From Streptomyces coacervatus (GTDB lineage Bacteria; Actinomycetota; Actinomycetes; Streptomycetales; Streptomycetaceae), in the NCBI RefSeq assembly GCF_029223485.1, contig NZ_JARHTP010000007.1:434001-498000 (forward strand): a stretch of 64,000 nt of DNA, given 5' to 3'. Position numbers and translations under genes: made by a program. Under the pieces are notes generated by a model that saw only the letters and a program-made list of their open reading frames with translations, searched no databases and had not been told where the DNA came from. Below, piece after piece: positions 52,024 to 60,548 of the stretch (position 1 is the stretch's first letter; each line of letters opens with the position of its first letter).

Positions 52024-53309
52024 CCCGCGACCTCGGCACCGCCACTGCGGCTCCGCGGACGACCCCTGTGCGCCGCACCGGATGGCGCCGCATCACCATG
52101 ATCGCGGCGGTCGCCGGCCCCGGCCTGGTCGCCGCGAACGCCGGAAACGACGCCGCAGGCATCGCCACCTACGCCTCCGCGGGCTCCCAATTCACGTACG
52201 GCACGCTGTTCTTCATGGTGCTGGTCACCATCGCCCTGGTGATGGTCCAGGAGATGGCCGTACGCCTGGGCGCCCACACCGGCAAGGGTCTCGGCGCCCT
52301 GATCCGCGAGCAGTTCAACCTGCGTCTGACCGCGCTCGCCGTCTTCTGTCTGCTGCTCGCCAACACCGGCCTGGTCGTCAGCGAGTTCGCGGGCATCGGC
52401 GCCGCCTTCGAACTCCTCGGCGTCCCCAAGTGGGCGGTCATCCCGCCTGCCGCGATGCTGCTGTGGGCACTGGTCCTGTTCGGCTCCTATCACTGGGCCG
52501 AACGCATCTTCCTGATCATGTCGCTGGCCTTCTTCGCGTACCCCGTCGCGATGATCCTCGGCCACCCGCACTGGGCCGACGTCGGCCATCACCTCGTAGT
52601 CCCGCACATGGAGCCGAGCAAGGACTTCATCCTGCTCGCGGTCGCCCTGATCGGCACGACGGTCAGCCCGTACATGCAGTTCTACGCCGCCGCAGGCGTC
52701 GTGGACCGAGGTGCCAAGCCCGCCGACTACCCCCTCATCCGCGCCGACGCCGTCCTCGGCGCGGTCTTCGCCTGCGTCATCAGCCTGACGATCATCATCG
52801 CCACTGCCTCCGCGATCGGCGGCACGGGCCCGCTCGACTCCGCCGCCCAGGCAGCTGAGGCGTTGAAACCCGTCGCGGGCCAGAACGCCGAACTCCTCTT
52901 CGCCCTCGGCCTGATTGGTGCCTCTGCCCTGGCGGGCGCGGTGGTGCCGCTGTCCGCCAGCTACGCCATAGGAGAAGCGGCAGGCGTGGAACGCTCCGTC
53001 TCCCGCAGCTTCCGCGACGCCCCGCTGTTCCTCGGCCTGTTCACCGCCCAGATCGTCCTGGGCGCCACCGTGGCCATGACCCCGATCGACGTCATCCAGC
53101 TGCTCATCGGCACCCAGGTCCTGCAGGGCCTGATCAGCCCGATCGTCCTCGTCTACCTCCTCGTCCTGACCAACCGCCGCTCCGTCCTCGGCCCGGCCGC
53201 CAACAGCCCGCGCTACCGCATCGCCGCCACCGCCGTGGTCGTGGGCGTCGCGAGCATGTCCACCATCCTGCTCGTCCAGACCGTCCTCGGTTGGTTCGAC
53301 CTCGGCTGA
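52020..53309 (+). CDS. NRAMP-related divalent metal transporter (probably Mg2+)
   Basis: A 429-residue transporter with ~11 helices whose GTG overlaps the previous stop (GTGA). TM1 reads GPGLVAANAGNDAAGIATY, so the canonical DPGN metal motif is altered to NAGND. TM6 has GTTVSPYMQFYAAAGVV in place of the MPH motif. These are the positions that distinguish NRAMP-related Mg2+ transporters from Mn/Fe NRAMPs. With the M-box and MgtE_N/CBS partner upstream, Mg2+ uptake is the best inference. Confidence 0.82.
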   Translation: MTRDLGTATAAPRTTPVRRTGWRRITMIAAVAGPGLVAANAGNDAAGIATYASAGSQFTYGTLFFMVLVTIALVMVQEMAVRLGAHTGKGLGALIREQFNLRLTALAVFCLLLANTGLVVSEFAGIGAAFELLGVPKWAVIPPAAMLLWALVLFGSYHWAERIFLIMSLAFFAYPVAMILGHPHWADVGHHLVVPHMEPSKDFILLAVALIGTTVSPYMQFYAAAGVVDRGAKPADYPLIRADAVLGAVFACVISLTIIIATASAIGGTGPLDSAAQAAEALKPVAGQNAELLFALGLIGASALAGAVVPLSASYAIGEAAGVERSVSRSFRDAPLFLGLFTAQIVLGATVAMTPIDVIQLLIGTQVLQGLISPIVLVYLLVLTNRRSVLGPAANSPRYRIAATAVVVGVASMSTILLVQTVLGWFDLG

Positions 53310-53561
53310 TCCGGTCATCCGGTGTCAATTCCCCTGGGTTTGGGCGGAGTTGCACCAATGGCATTGACTGGTGTCGACTGGTATTGACATGCCCATGTTT
53401 GCGGAGCAGAGTGTCGGCGTCCTTCAGCACGTCCTGCACGATGTTCGGTTCGGCCGGGCTCCGCCCGCCCTCATGGCGCGGACGTGTACGAGGCATGCTC
53501 CCGACCCCGCTTCGCGACGCACCGATGCCGGACGTGCCCCTTCTGCGAAAGGGAACGGATC
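53310..53561. other. Intergenic region before the sialidase-like gene
   Basis: No intact gene is seen. It contains the short repeated words ATTGACTGGT and ACTGGTATTGAC at about 53362-53389. The second overlaps a TTGACA (53384-53389) that may be a -35 box for the gene at 53562. Confidence 0.35.
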
Positions 53562-55091
53562 ATGTCCCTGGCGTCACTGCTGCACCGTCTGGCGAGACCG
53601 AGCCTGTTGAGACCCGGCCTGGTGACGACGGCCCTTGCGGCCGGCGCGCTGGCCCTGTCGACGACCACCGCCGGCGCCGCGCCCGCCCTCACTCAGATCA
53701 GCGCCGATCCCTACACCAACTCCACCAGCCAGCACGCCACCGAGGTCGAGCCGGACACCTTCTCGTACGGCTCCACGATCGTGTCCGCCTTCCAGGTCGG
53801 CCGGTTCACCGACGGCGGCTCCTCCAACGTCGGCTTCGCGACCTCCACCGACGGCGGCGCCACCTGGGCCAAGGGATTCCTGCCGGGGATCACCACCCAG
53901 GCGGGCGGCACCTTCCAGCGGGTCAGCGACCCGTCGGTGGCCTACGACGCGAAGCACAACGCCTGGCTGATCTCCAGCATCCCCATCACGTCGTCCGTCG
54001 CCGTACCGGAGGTCTTCACCAGCCGCTCGACCGACGGCGGGCTGACCTGGAGCAACCCCGTGGTCACCGCGACGGGTTCCAGCCTCGACAAGAACTGGAT
54101 CGTCTGCGACAACACCGCCACGAGCGCCTTCTACGGCAACTGCTACACCGAGTACGACAACAACGGCGACGGCGACCGCATCAAGATGACCACCTCCTCC
54201 GACGGCGGTCTCACCTGGGGTGCCTCGAAGAACACCGGCAACAACGCCACCGGCCTGGGCGGGCAGCCCGTCGTCCAGCCGAACGGCACGGTGGTGGTCC
54301 CGATCTCCAATGCCTCGGAGACCGCGATCCGCGCCTTCACCTCCACCAACGGCGGCAGTTCCTGGACCAGTGCCCGCACCGTGGCCACCGTCAGCACCTT
54401 CACCGTGCGCGGGGGTCTGCGCAGCGGCCCGCTGCCCTCCGCCGAGATCGACGCCGCCGGGAAGGTGTACGTCGTCTGGCAGGACTGCCGTTTCCGCGCG
54501 AGCGGGGGCTCCTGCACCGCCAACGACATCGTGATGGCGACGACCACCAACGGCACCGCCTGGTCGTCGGTGACCCGCATCCCGATCGACGCGACGACCA
54601 GCACCGTCGACCACTTCATCCCCGGCCTCGCGGTCGACCCGGCCACCTCGGGCTCCACCGCGCACCTTGCGCTGACGTACTACTACCACCCGACCGCCAA
54701 CTGCACCGCCGCCACCTGCCAGTTGGACGTCGGGTACGTCTCCTCGACCAACGGCGGCGGCACCTGGACGGCGCCCACCCAGCTGGCCGGTCCGATGACC
54801 CACTCCTGGCTGGCGAGCACCACGCAGGGCACCATGGTCGGCGACTACATCTCGACGTCCTTCTCGGGCACAACCGCACATCCCGTCTTCGCCGTCGCCA
54901 CCGCCCCCAGCGGATCGGTCTTCAACGAGGCGATGTACACGCCGACTTCGGGCCTCACCGCGGCCGCCGGCACCGCCGCCGTCACGACCGCCACCGCACG
55001 CGACAACGCCTTCTCGGCCCGCCTGGCCGCGATCGCCTACGCGCAGTGGCTGGCCAACGGCGGCACCGAGGGCGGCGAGGACAGCCCCTGA
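53562..55091 (+). CDS. Secreted sialidase-fold (Asp-box) protein
   Basis: A 509-residue exported protein from ATG 53562 behind AAGGGA. The signal peptide ends near TTTAGAAPA. Six Asp-box motifs mark propeller blades: STDGGATWAKG, STDGGLTWSNP, SSDGGLTWGAS, STNGGSSWTSA, TTNGTAWSSV and STNGGGTWTAP. Catalytic Arg/Tyr residues of true sialidases cannot be placed. It may be a carbohydrate-binding or scavenging protein. The C-terminal ~50 residues are Ala/Thr-rich. Confidence 0.78.
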   Translation: MSLASLLHRLARPSLLRPGLVTTALAAGALALSTTTAGAAPALTQISADPYTNSTSQHATEVEPDTFSYGSTIVSAFQVGRFTDGGSSNVGFATSTDGGATWAKGFLPGITTQAGGTFQRVSDPSVAYDAKHNAWLISSIPITSSVAVPEVFTSRSTDGGLTWSNPVVTATGSSLDKNWIVCDNTATSAFYGNCYTEYDNNGDGDRIKMTTSSDGGLTWGASKNTGNNATGLGGQPVVQPNGTVVVPISNASETAIRAFTSTNGGSSWTSARTVATVSTFTVRGGLRSGPLPSAEIDAAGKVYVVWQDCRFRASGGSCTANDIVMATTTNGTAWSSVTRIPIDATTSTVDHFIPGLAVDPATSGSTAHLALTYYYHPTANCTAATCQLDVGYVSSTNGGGTWTAPTQLAGPMTHSWLASTTQGTMVGDYISTSFSGTTAHPVFAVATAPSGSVFNEAMYTPTSGLTAAAGTAAVTTATARDNAFSARLAAIAYAQWLANGGTEGGEDSP

Positions 55092-55117
55092 CCGACAGCC
55101 CTTGATCGCAACGGCAC

Positions 55118-55284
55118 TCAGAGCCAGTCCCGCCGCTTGAAGATGGCGTACAAACCGGTGCATACGACCGCCATCAGCAAGATCGCGAAGGGATATCCGA
55201 ATACCCAGTGCAACTCCGGCATGTGCGTGAAGTTCATCCCGTAGATCGTCCCGACCAGCGTCGGAGCGAAGAGAATCGCCGCCC
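55118..55284 (-). pseudogene. corA: C-terminal fragment of a CorA magnesium transporter
   Basis: On the minus strand the frame reads WAAILFAPTLVGT, then IYGMNFTHMPELHW, VFGYPFAILLMAVVCTGLYAIFKRRDWL and stop. YGMNF is the CorA selectivity motif, and two membrane helices surround it. Homology ends abruptly near 55284, so about 55 residues of a ~320-350-residue protein remain. It lies in the same metal-transport neighbourhood as the M-box operon. Confidence 0.8.
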
Positions 55285-55526
55285 AGGTTGCCAGTAGTTA
55301 CGACGAGTCACTGCTGCGAGGCTGCCCACGAGTGCTGCGATGAGTCCGCGGTCGTCAGCTCACAGCCTTCAAGACGGGTGTGGCATGGGCTTGCCGCAGT
55401 CAGTAGGGAGGAGGTTGTTTCCCGAAAAGCCCCAGAACGCTGGCACTGCCGGCAGCCACTCTTTCGGCTCTATGCAGAGTGTGGGGGGCGAGGTGCCGGC
55501 TGGGGCTCGTGCATCGGTGGTCCGCC

Positions 55527-55835
55527 TTGAACGAACGGCAGCGCACGCTGCTCGAACGGCTTGAGGCCGGTGAGGAGCCTGGAGCCTGGGCGACGGGTGA
55601 CTGGCCTTCGGCTTACGCCCTGCGGGACCGTGGGCTCTTGATCGTCAGGCGCGGTGGCGGCGGTGCTGTGCGAGGGGAGGTCACCGAGGCCGGCCGGTTC
55701 TACCTTCAGCATGGCCGCCATCCGGACGCTCCGGCGATTGCAGGGAGCGGTGCTCCGTCGCGTCCGCCGAGGACTTCGGACGTCGACGACATGACCAAGT
55801 TCTGTGGCGAGCGGGTGCGTCTCGTCGCCGTGTGA
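55527..55835 (+). CDS. Small winged-helix-like hypothetical protein
   Basis: About 102 residues from TTG 55527 (LNERQRTLLERLEAGEEPG). It continues WPSAYALRDRGLLIVRRGGGGAVRGEVTEAGRFYLQHGRHPD. This pattern (helix, RGLL, beta-hairpin wing, TEAGRFYLxHGxHP) matches the N-terminal part of larger hypothetical Streptomyces proteins. The remaining ~35 residues look unrelated, so it is probably truncated. No clear ribosome site precedes it. Confidence 0.45.
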   Translation: MNERQRTLLERLEAGEEPGAWATGDWPSAYALRDRGLLIVRRGGGGAVRGEVTEAGRFYLQHGRHPDAPAIAGSGAPSRPPRTSDVDDMTKFCGERVRLVAV

Positions 55836-55971
55836 ACGGCTTGGGTGCATGCGTTCCGTCACAGAACCGCTCGAGACGCCGTTCGATACCAGACCATAAA
55901 GAACAAGCTGATTCAAGAGGTTCATACGGCACACCTCCGCAACGGCACACGCTGGGGGTTGGGTGTGGGGG

Positions 55972-56415
55972 TCAGCGGTGTGGATCGGTGATCTCCCGCA
56001 GCGCTTCCAGGGCCTGTCTCAGCTGCCGGGTGCGCCCGGGGCCCAGGTGGGCCGTCCATTCTCGCTGGATGTCGCGGACGACGGGCAGGCTGAGTTCGAT
56101 GAGTTCGTTGCCCTGGGCGGTGATGGTGACCAGTCGGGCTCGTGCGTCGCGCGGGTCAGGCACCCGCCGGACGTATCCGGCCCGTTCGAGCTGGTCGACG
56201 ATCGATCCGATGGTCTGCTTGCTGACCTGTGACGCCTCGGCCAGCTTGGCCAGCCGCGAGCCTTCCGGCCCGATCCGCTGGAAGACCCGTGCCTGGGTGA
56301 GCGAGATGTCGTGCCCGGCAGACTTCAGGGCGGCCATCACGGCCGACTCCATGAAGCGGTACGGGATGAACATCAAGAGTCCCAGGTTGAGCTCGTCAGC
56401 GTCGTCGTCAGTCAT
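55972..56415 (-). CDS. MarR-family transcriptional regulator
   Basis: A 147-residue MarR protein, ATG 56415 preceded by GGAG. The winged helix includes LTQARVFQRIGPEGSRLAKLAEASQVSKQTIGSIVDQLERAGYVRRVPDPRDARARLV. The dimerisation helices flank it. It is divergent from the mycothiol-type enzyme gene across 69 bp that contain a perfect palindrome, its likely operator. Confidence 0.88.
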   Translation of the reverse strand: MTDDDADELNLGLLMFIPYRFMESAVMAALKSAGHDISLTQARVFQRIGPEGSRLAKLAEASQVSKQTIGSIVDQLERAGYVRRVPDPRDARARLVTITAQGNELIELSLPVVRDIQREWTAHLGPGRTRQLRQALEALREITDPHR

Positions 56416-56456
56416 GTCTCCATCATTGCAGAAGGTCCGAATCTCGTACTAATGTG

Positions 56457-56471
56457 GTCCGAAATTCGGAC
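56457..56471. promoter_or_regulatory. Palindromic MarR operator
   Basis: GTCCGAAATTCGGAC is a perfect 15-bp palindrome 13 bp upstream of ATG 56485. A second half-site (GGTCCGAAT) starts at about 56434. The position in the divergent promoter region fits autorepression by the MarR protein. Confidence 0.6.
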
Positions 56472-56484
56472 TTTTGGAGGTGTC

Positions 56485-57126
56485 ATGGGCGACTCGGACT
56501 CTTACTGGTCCGCTGTCCGCGCGACCCGTCTGCGGATCGCCGACCTGCCGGAAGAACTCACCCCGGCCGAATGGGAGCAGGAGTCACTGTGCCGGGGCTG
56601 GCGTGTGCGGGACGTTGCGGGACACCTTGCCCTGGTCCCTACCGTCACCACCTGGGACATGGTCGCGGTCGCACCGCGTGCGCGGTTCAGCCCCGACCGG
56701 ATCAATACCGTGCTGGCCCGACGGCACGGCTCCCGCGATCCCGCAGACCTGGTCGCTGTGATCCGCAGCCACGCCGACACCCGGCGGACGGCGAAGGTGT
56801 TGGACACCCGTAACGCGCTGTTCGACGCGATCGTCCACGGCCAGGACATCGCCCTCCCGCTCGCTCGAGAGTTTCCCGTCCCAGCCGAATACAGCCGCGA
56901 AGCACTGCGCAGGGTTTGGGCGATGGGCTGGCCGTTCCACGCCGAGCGCCGCCTGGCCAGCTTCACTCTCCAGGCGACCGACACCGACTGGGCAGCGGGA
57001 GAAGGACCGGAGATCGCCGGACCAGCCCTGGCCCTGCTGCTGCTCTCGACCGGACGCACCGCCTGTCTGGACACCCTGCAGGGCGACGGCGTCGACCAGC
57101 TCAAGTCCTCGCACGCAAACCGCTGA
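56485..57126 (+). CDS. Maleylpyruvate isomerase-family (DinB-like, mycothiol-dependent) protein
   Basis: A 213-residue protein from ATG 56485 behind GGAGG. It has the TIGR03083-type start (YWSAVRATRLRIADLPEELTPAEWEQESLCRGWRVRDVAGHLALVP) with the metal-binding HL. A central HGQD (DAIVHGQDIALPL) supplies a second His of the metal site. Enzymes of this fold use mycothiol or act as thiol-dependent transferases. Divergence from a MarR gene suggests induction by a toxic small molecule. Confidence 0.8.
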   Translation: MGDSDSYWSAVRATRLRIADLPEELTPAEWEQESLCRGWRVRDVAGHLALVPTVTTWDMVAVAPRARFSPDRINTVLARRHGSRDPADLVAVIRSHADTRRTAKVLDTRNALFDAIVHGQDIALPLAREFPVPAEYSREALRRVWAMGWPFHAERRLASFTLQATDTDWAAGEGPEIAGPALALLLLSTGRTACLDTLQGDGVDQLKSSHANR

Positions 57127-57175
57127 GACATCCGCTCGCACGAGAAACGGAGCATCTGATGCGTCGACCATCGGC

Positions 57176-57454
57176 ATGGCCCTCTGCGCAGTGCTCGCCG
57201 TACTCGACCTGGCGGGCATCGTCGGCCTGTGGCAGCACCCTGGGCCACCACCCGGCGTTGTTACCACCGGCACGTTGCTGGGAGGCGTCACCCTGGGCGC
57301 CTCCCGGCCCGCCAGCCGGGACAACATCCGCGCCCTGCGCGTCGTCGTCGGCTCGCGGGTGATCTCGGCTCTGCTCGGCCGCTCCGCCTCAAAGGTTAAA
57401 AGGCAAGTTGAGAGCCTGTTTCCGATCCCGCAGTTCGTCCCCCATGCGTATTGA
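57176..57454 (+). CDS. Small membrane protein, probably 3'-truncated
   Basis: A 92-residue ORF with two hydrophobic segments (MALCAVLAVLDLAGIVGLW and GVVTTGTLLGGVTLGASR) and NIRALRVVVGSRVISALLG. The latter is familiar from small two-to-four-helix Streptomyces membrane proteins. After about residue 70 the sequence (SKVKRQVESLFPIPQ) is unlike that family, which suggests a rearrangement junction near 57390. It follows the mycothiol-type enzyme gene. Confidence 0.4.
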   Translation: MALCAVLAVLDLAGIVGLWQHPGPPPGVVTTGTLLGGVTLGASRPASRDNIRALRVVVGSRVISALLGRSASKVKRQVESLFPIPQFVPHAY

Positions 57455-57459
57455 GCCGT

Positions 57460-57502
57460 CCTTCGCGTCTTGCTGACTGTCGGTGGGCAATAGACGCGAA
57501 GG
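57460..57502. terminator. Inverted repeat before the EACC1 gene
   Basis: CCTTCGCGTCT (57460-57470) and AGACGCGAAGG (57492-57502) are perfectly complementary with a 21-nt loop. It could be a terminator or the end of an inserted segment. Confidence 0.45.
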
Positions 57503-57572
57503 GCTGCCGTCGGCAGGCGTGAGCCATCACACTATGAGACTCATCAAGCGACGCTTCGTAATCGGGGGGCTC

Positions 57573-58004
57573 ATGCAGGTCGAGGAGTCCATGAACCACG
57601 GACCAGGGAAAACCGGTCCGGGCCGCGTGCTCCAAGTGCTGTTGTCCATCGGCTTCGATCCCGAAGTGGATCCCGAACCTGCTGAGAGGCTGACGCGTCA
57701 ATTGCGGGCTGAGATCGCCGAGTTGGACATCGAGTCGGTTGGCCCGGCGCGTGCCGGGTCGGGTCCTAACGGGGCGAAGGGCGCCGACGTTGTCACGCTG
57801 GGGGCGGTCGTCGTCGCATTGAGCGCATCCGGTGGAGTGTTCACCGCGCTCATCGAGACCTTGCGTGACTGGCTTGGCCGGCACTCCGCACGGCATCGCG
57901 TCTCGCTCACCATCGATGGCGACACGATCGAGCTGGAGCGGGCGTCCGCCGCCGAGCGGCGAGATCTGGTCGATGCGTACGTCCGTCGTCACACGGGCGA
58001 GTAA
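57573..58004 (+). CDS. EACC1 (effector-associated constant component) protein
   Basis: About 143 residues (ATG 57573; ATG 57591 with GAGGAG is an alternative). It shows the EACC1 pattern: an N-terminal alpha/beta part (AERLTRQLRAEIAELDIESV, AxxGAKGADVVTLGAVVVALSASGGVFTALIETLRDWLGRH) and a final strand pair VSLTIDGDTIELERAS. EACC1 proteins were defined by comparative genomics as fixed partners of variable effectors in conflict systems. The stop is 2 nt from the caspase start, so the two genes form a pair. Confidence 0.72.
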   Translation: MQVEESMNHGPGKTGPGRVLQVLLSIGFDPEVDPEPAERLTRQLRAEIAELDIESVGPARAGSGPNGAKGADVVTLGAVVVALSASGGVFTALIETLRDWLGRHSARHRVSLTIDGDTIELERASAAERRDLVDAYVRRHTGE

Positions 58005-58006
58005 CC

Positions 58007-60028
58007 ATGGGACGCCGACTGGCGCTGCTGATCGCCACCTACGACTACCAGGACACCGGGCTGCGACAGCTGACCGCTCCAGCCCACGACGCGGAGGCTC
58101 TCGCCATGGTCCTGAAGGACCCCGGCATCGCGGGCTTCGAGGTCACCACGCTGATCAACGAGCCGCATCACCGGGTCGGGGCTGCCATCAGCGATCTCTA
58201 CCGCGACCGGCGGCGCGATGATCTCACGCTGCTTTATTTCACCGGTCACGGCCTGAAGGACGACGACGGGCGTCTGTACCTCGCGATGACCAACACCCTG
58301 CGCGACAGCCTGCTGTTCACGTCGCTGGCGGCCGAGCAGATCGACCAGGCCATGTCCGCCTGCATGTCCCGTCAGAAGGTGCTGATCCTCGACTGCTGCT
58401 ACAGCGGTGCCTTTCCGTCCCGACGGATCGCCAAAGCCGACACCGCTGTGCACGCGCTGGAGCCGTTCCAGGGCCAGGGGCGGACCGTGCTGACGGCATC
58501 CGACGCCGCGCAGTACTCGTTCGAGGGCAATCAGCCGCACGGCGAGGCCGCGCAGTCGGTGTTCACCCGCTACCTGGTGGCCGGCCTGCGGGACGGCAGC
58601 GCCGATCTCGACGGCGACGGAAACATCACCCTCGACGAGCTGTACAGCTACGTCCACGACCGGGTCGTCGACGAGATGCCCCAGCAGAGGCCGAAGAAGC
58701 TGGACAACGTCGAGGGCCGCATCGTCGTCGCCCGGAACATCAACTGGACGCTGCCGGCACACCTGCGCAATGCGCTGGCCAGCCCGATCGCCACGGACCG
58801 TCTCTCCGCTCTGGACGGACTCGCCCACCTGTACCGGATCGGCAACGACCTCGTGCGCCAGCATGTCGCCGGCGAACTCCAGCGCCTCGCAGACGATGAC
58901 AGCCGGGCCGTGTCGGCCGCGGCCGCGACGCAGCTGCAGGCAATCCACCCGCAGGTGCCCGAGAGCCCCTCCAAAACCACGCCCCAACCGGCTCCGAAGC
59001 CGGCCCGCACGCCGCCGTCGGAGCTGCCGAGCGAGGTACAGGCCACGCCGCCCACCATCGTGCCCACCACAGCACCATCACGAAAAGAGGAAACCGGCGT
59101 ACGGCCGGACGAGGACCTGGCCGCCCCGCCAGCCGCCCGAGGGAAGCGCGTGGCAGGCCGAACCGCCACGCTGCTGGCCTCCATCGTCCCCGGTCTATTG
59201 GCGATCCTTGCTGCCGCGCTGTTGATCACAGGAACCATTCAGGAAGGCCACTCCGACGGCTACTTCACCTACGGAGATCCACCCTGGAGCGTGTTCTGGT
59301 ACGTCATCACCATGGCCGTGGTATCGCTGGCCGCGGGGATCTGTGTGCTCCTGCCGCGGACGAAAGCGCTCATAGGACCCGGCATCCTGCTCGGCACGGC
59401 GGCAGCCTCGGTCTGGGGTCTGGCCTACCTCTTTCTAGTAGTGGGGGGAAACTTCCCCCCACTTTGGGAATCGGCCTATCGACTGGAACTCGTCGGCCAT
59501 GTGGCTTTGATCATCGGTGCCGGATACACGAGGTCCGTACTGAAAAGGAGCCGGGCTGTTCGCTTCGAGTTCTGGCGACCGACGAGTCTGCCGACACGGG
59601 CCACGGCCGTCGTGGCGGGGGCGAGCGCGGTCACTGGCGCGTTGCTCCTGTTCCACGAGCGGTCAACAGCGCGCCCGCAGTTCTACTACAGCTATGCCAC
59701 CCATATGGGCTGGTGTTACCTGGCGGCCGCTGCGCTGGCGGTCGGTGTACCGGTGTGCGCCGCCGCACTGGTCCCCCGGCGCTTCGGGCTCTCCCTTCTT
59801 CTCGGCTGGGCTGGGGGCGCGTTTGCCATCGCCTTGAACGTCTACGAGGCAGCTCCCTACGAAGACAGGCCGTATCTCAACATGATCGCCTTCGCGTGCA
59901 CGTTGCCATTGCTTGCGGCCACCGGGGTGGTCATGGACCGGTCGCACGCCAGAGAACCTGACGTAGGACGCCGCGATGAACACGCCGGACGAGCGGTGAC
60001 CGGACTGATGGACGGTTCGGAGGAATGA
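58007..60028 (+). CDS. Caspase-family (C14) peptidase with C-terminal multi-pass membrane domain
   Basis: A 673-residue protein. The peptidase domain (~1-245) starts RRLALLIATYDYQDTGLRQL. It has the catalytic dyad His81 (YFTGHGLKDDDGRLYLAM) and Cys131 (ILDCCYSGAF), and an EF-hand-like loop DLDGDGNITLDELYSYV. A helical spacer and a Pro-rich linker (~305-375) lead to seven or eight membrane helices (~385-640). Membrane-tethered caspases paired with EACC1 fit suicidal or signalling effectors. The protein is intact. Confidence 0.82.
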   Translation: MGRRLALLIATYDYQDTGLRQLTAPAHDAEALAMVLKDPGIAGFEVTTLINEPHHRVGAAISDLYRDRRRDDLTLLYFTGHGLKDDDGRLYLAMTNTLRDSLLFTSLAAEQIDQAMSACMSRQKVLILDCCYSGAFPSRRIAKADTAVHALEPFQGQGRTVLTASDAAQYSFEGNQPHGEAAQSVFTRYLVAGLRDGSADLDGDGNITLDELYSYVHDRVVDEMPQQRPKKLDNVEGRIVVARNINWTLPAHLRNALASPIATDRLSALDGLAHLYRIGNDLVRQHVAGELQRLADDDSRAVSAAAATQLQAIHPQVPESPSKTTPQPAPKPARTPPSELPSEVQATPPTIVPTTAPSRKEETGVRPDEDLAAPPAARGKRVAGRTATLLASIVPGLLAILAAALLITGTIQEGHSDGYFTYGDPPWSVFWYVITMAVVSLAAGICVLLPRTKALIGPGILLGTAAASVWGLAYLFLVVGGNFPPLWESAYRLELVGHVALIIGAGYTRSVLKRSRAVRFEFWRPTSLPTRATAVVAGASAVTGALLLFHERSTARPQFYYSYATHMGWCYLAAAALAVGVPVCAAALVPRRFGLSLLLGWAGGAFAIALNVYEAAPYEDRPYLNMIAFACTLPLLAATGVVMDRSHAREPDVGRRDEHAGRAVTGLMDGSEE

Positions 60029-60032
60029 CCGG

Positions 60033-60173
60033 TCAGGCGGCTTCCGGCACTACGTAGCCGTGGGCGACGTCACAGCGTTCGGCGGGACGGTTCTTGCAGC
60101 GGGTGAGACGCCGGGTCATCAGCGTGATTGCCGCCCACGTGATCAGCGACTCGCTCATCTCGGCCTCGGTGTC
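60033..60173 (-). mobile_element. 3' remnant of an IS5-type transposase
   Basis: The minus-strand frame reads DTEAEMSESLITWAAITLMTRRLTR, then CKNRPAERCDVAHGY to a stop. The IxxWAAIxxMTRRLTR pattern is the usual end of IS5-family transposases. Only about 45 residues remain, with no catalytic DDE residues. It directly follows the caspase gene. Confidence 0.5.
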
Positions 60174-60175
60174 CT

Positions 60176-60245
60176 ATCTCTGACCCATGGTGCAAAGTTA
60201 GCCGTCGACCCTCTGCCCGTCCCCTTTGCACCGTGGGTCAGGGAT
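60176..60245. repeat. 22-bp imperfect inverted repeats
   Basis: Copies at 60176-60197 and 60224-60245 match in inverse orientation at about 20 of 22 positions (core CTGACCCAYGGTGCAAAG), 26 bp apart. They adjoin the transposase remnant and could be insertion-sequence ends brought together by deletion, or a miniature element. Confidence 0.55.
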
Positions 60246-60548
60246 AAGAGACCGGAGCCGAATAGGTCGCTGTCCGACAGCGGGCACGGGCGAGGAGCAG
60301 TCGGGCTCGGCCCGGAAGCGACGGCAGAGCAGCGCGCGGATGCTCTCCTAACGCAGGTGACGGCTCTGCAGACGGAAGCCTGCGTCTCGGCGAGAGCCTG
60401 GCGGCAGAGGAGTAAGCAGCTGTTGTCTTACCGAACCTCATGGCGGCGTTTTCGCTGGTCAGGCATAAGGGCGGTGGTTCCGTGGGAGCGGTGGCCTGTC
60501 GTGTCGTCGCTCCCCGGGAGGTCGCGGCTGCCGTCGGTTGTTGGACTA
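60246..60548. other. Intergenic region, no gene seen
   Basis: About 300 bp without a frame that has a credible start, ribosome site or recognisable product. It lies inside the decayed zone between the inverted repeats and a degraded coding stretch. Confidence 0.4.

Noticed and set aside
55850..55960. tRNA-like words (GTTCGATACC) at the end of a short ORF
   Set aside because: No acceptor stem, D-arm or anticodon arm could be folded around it.
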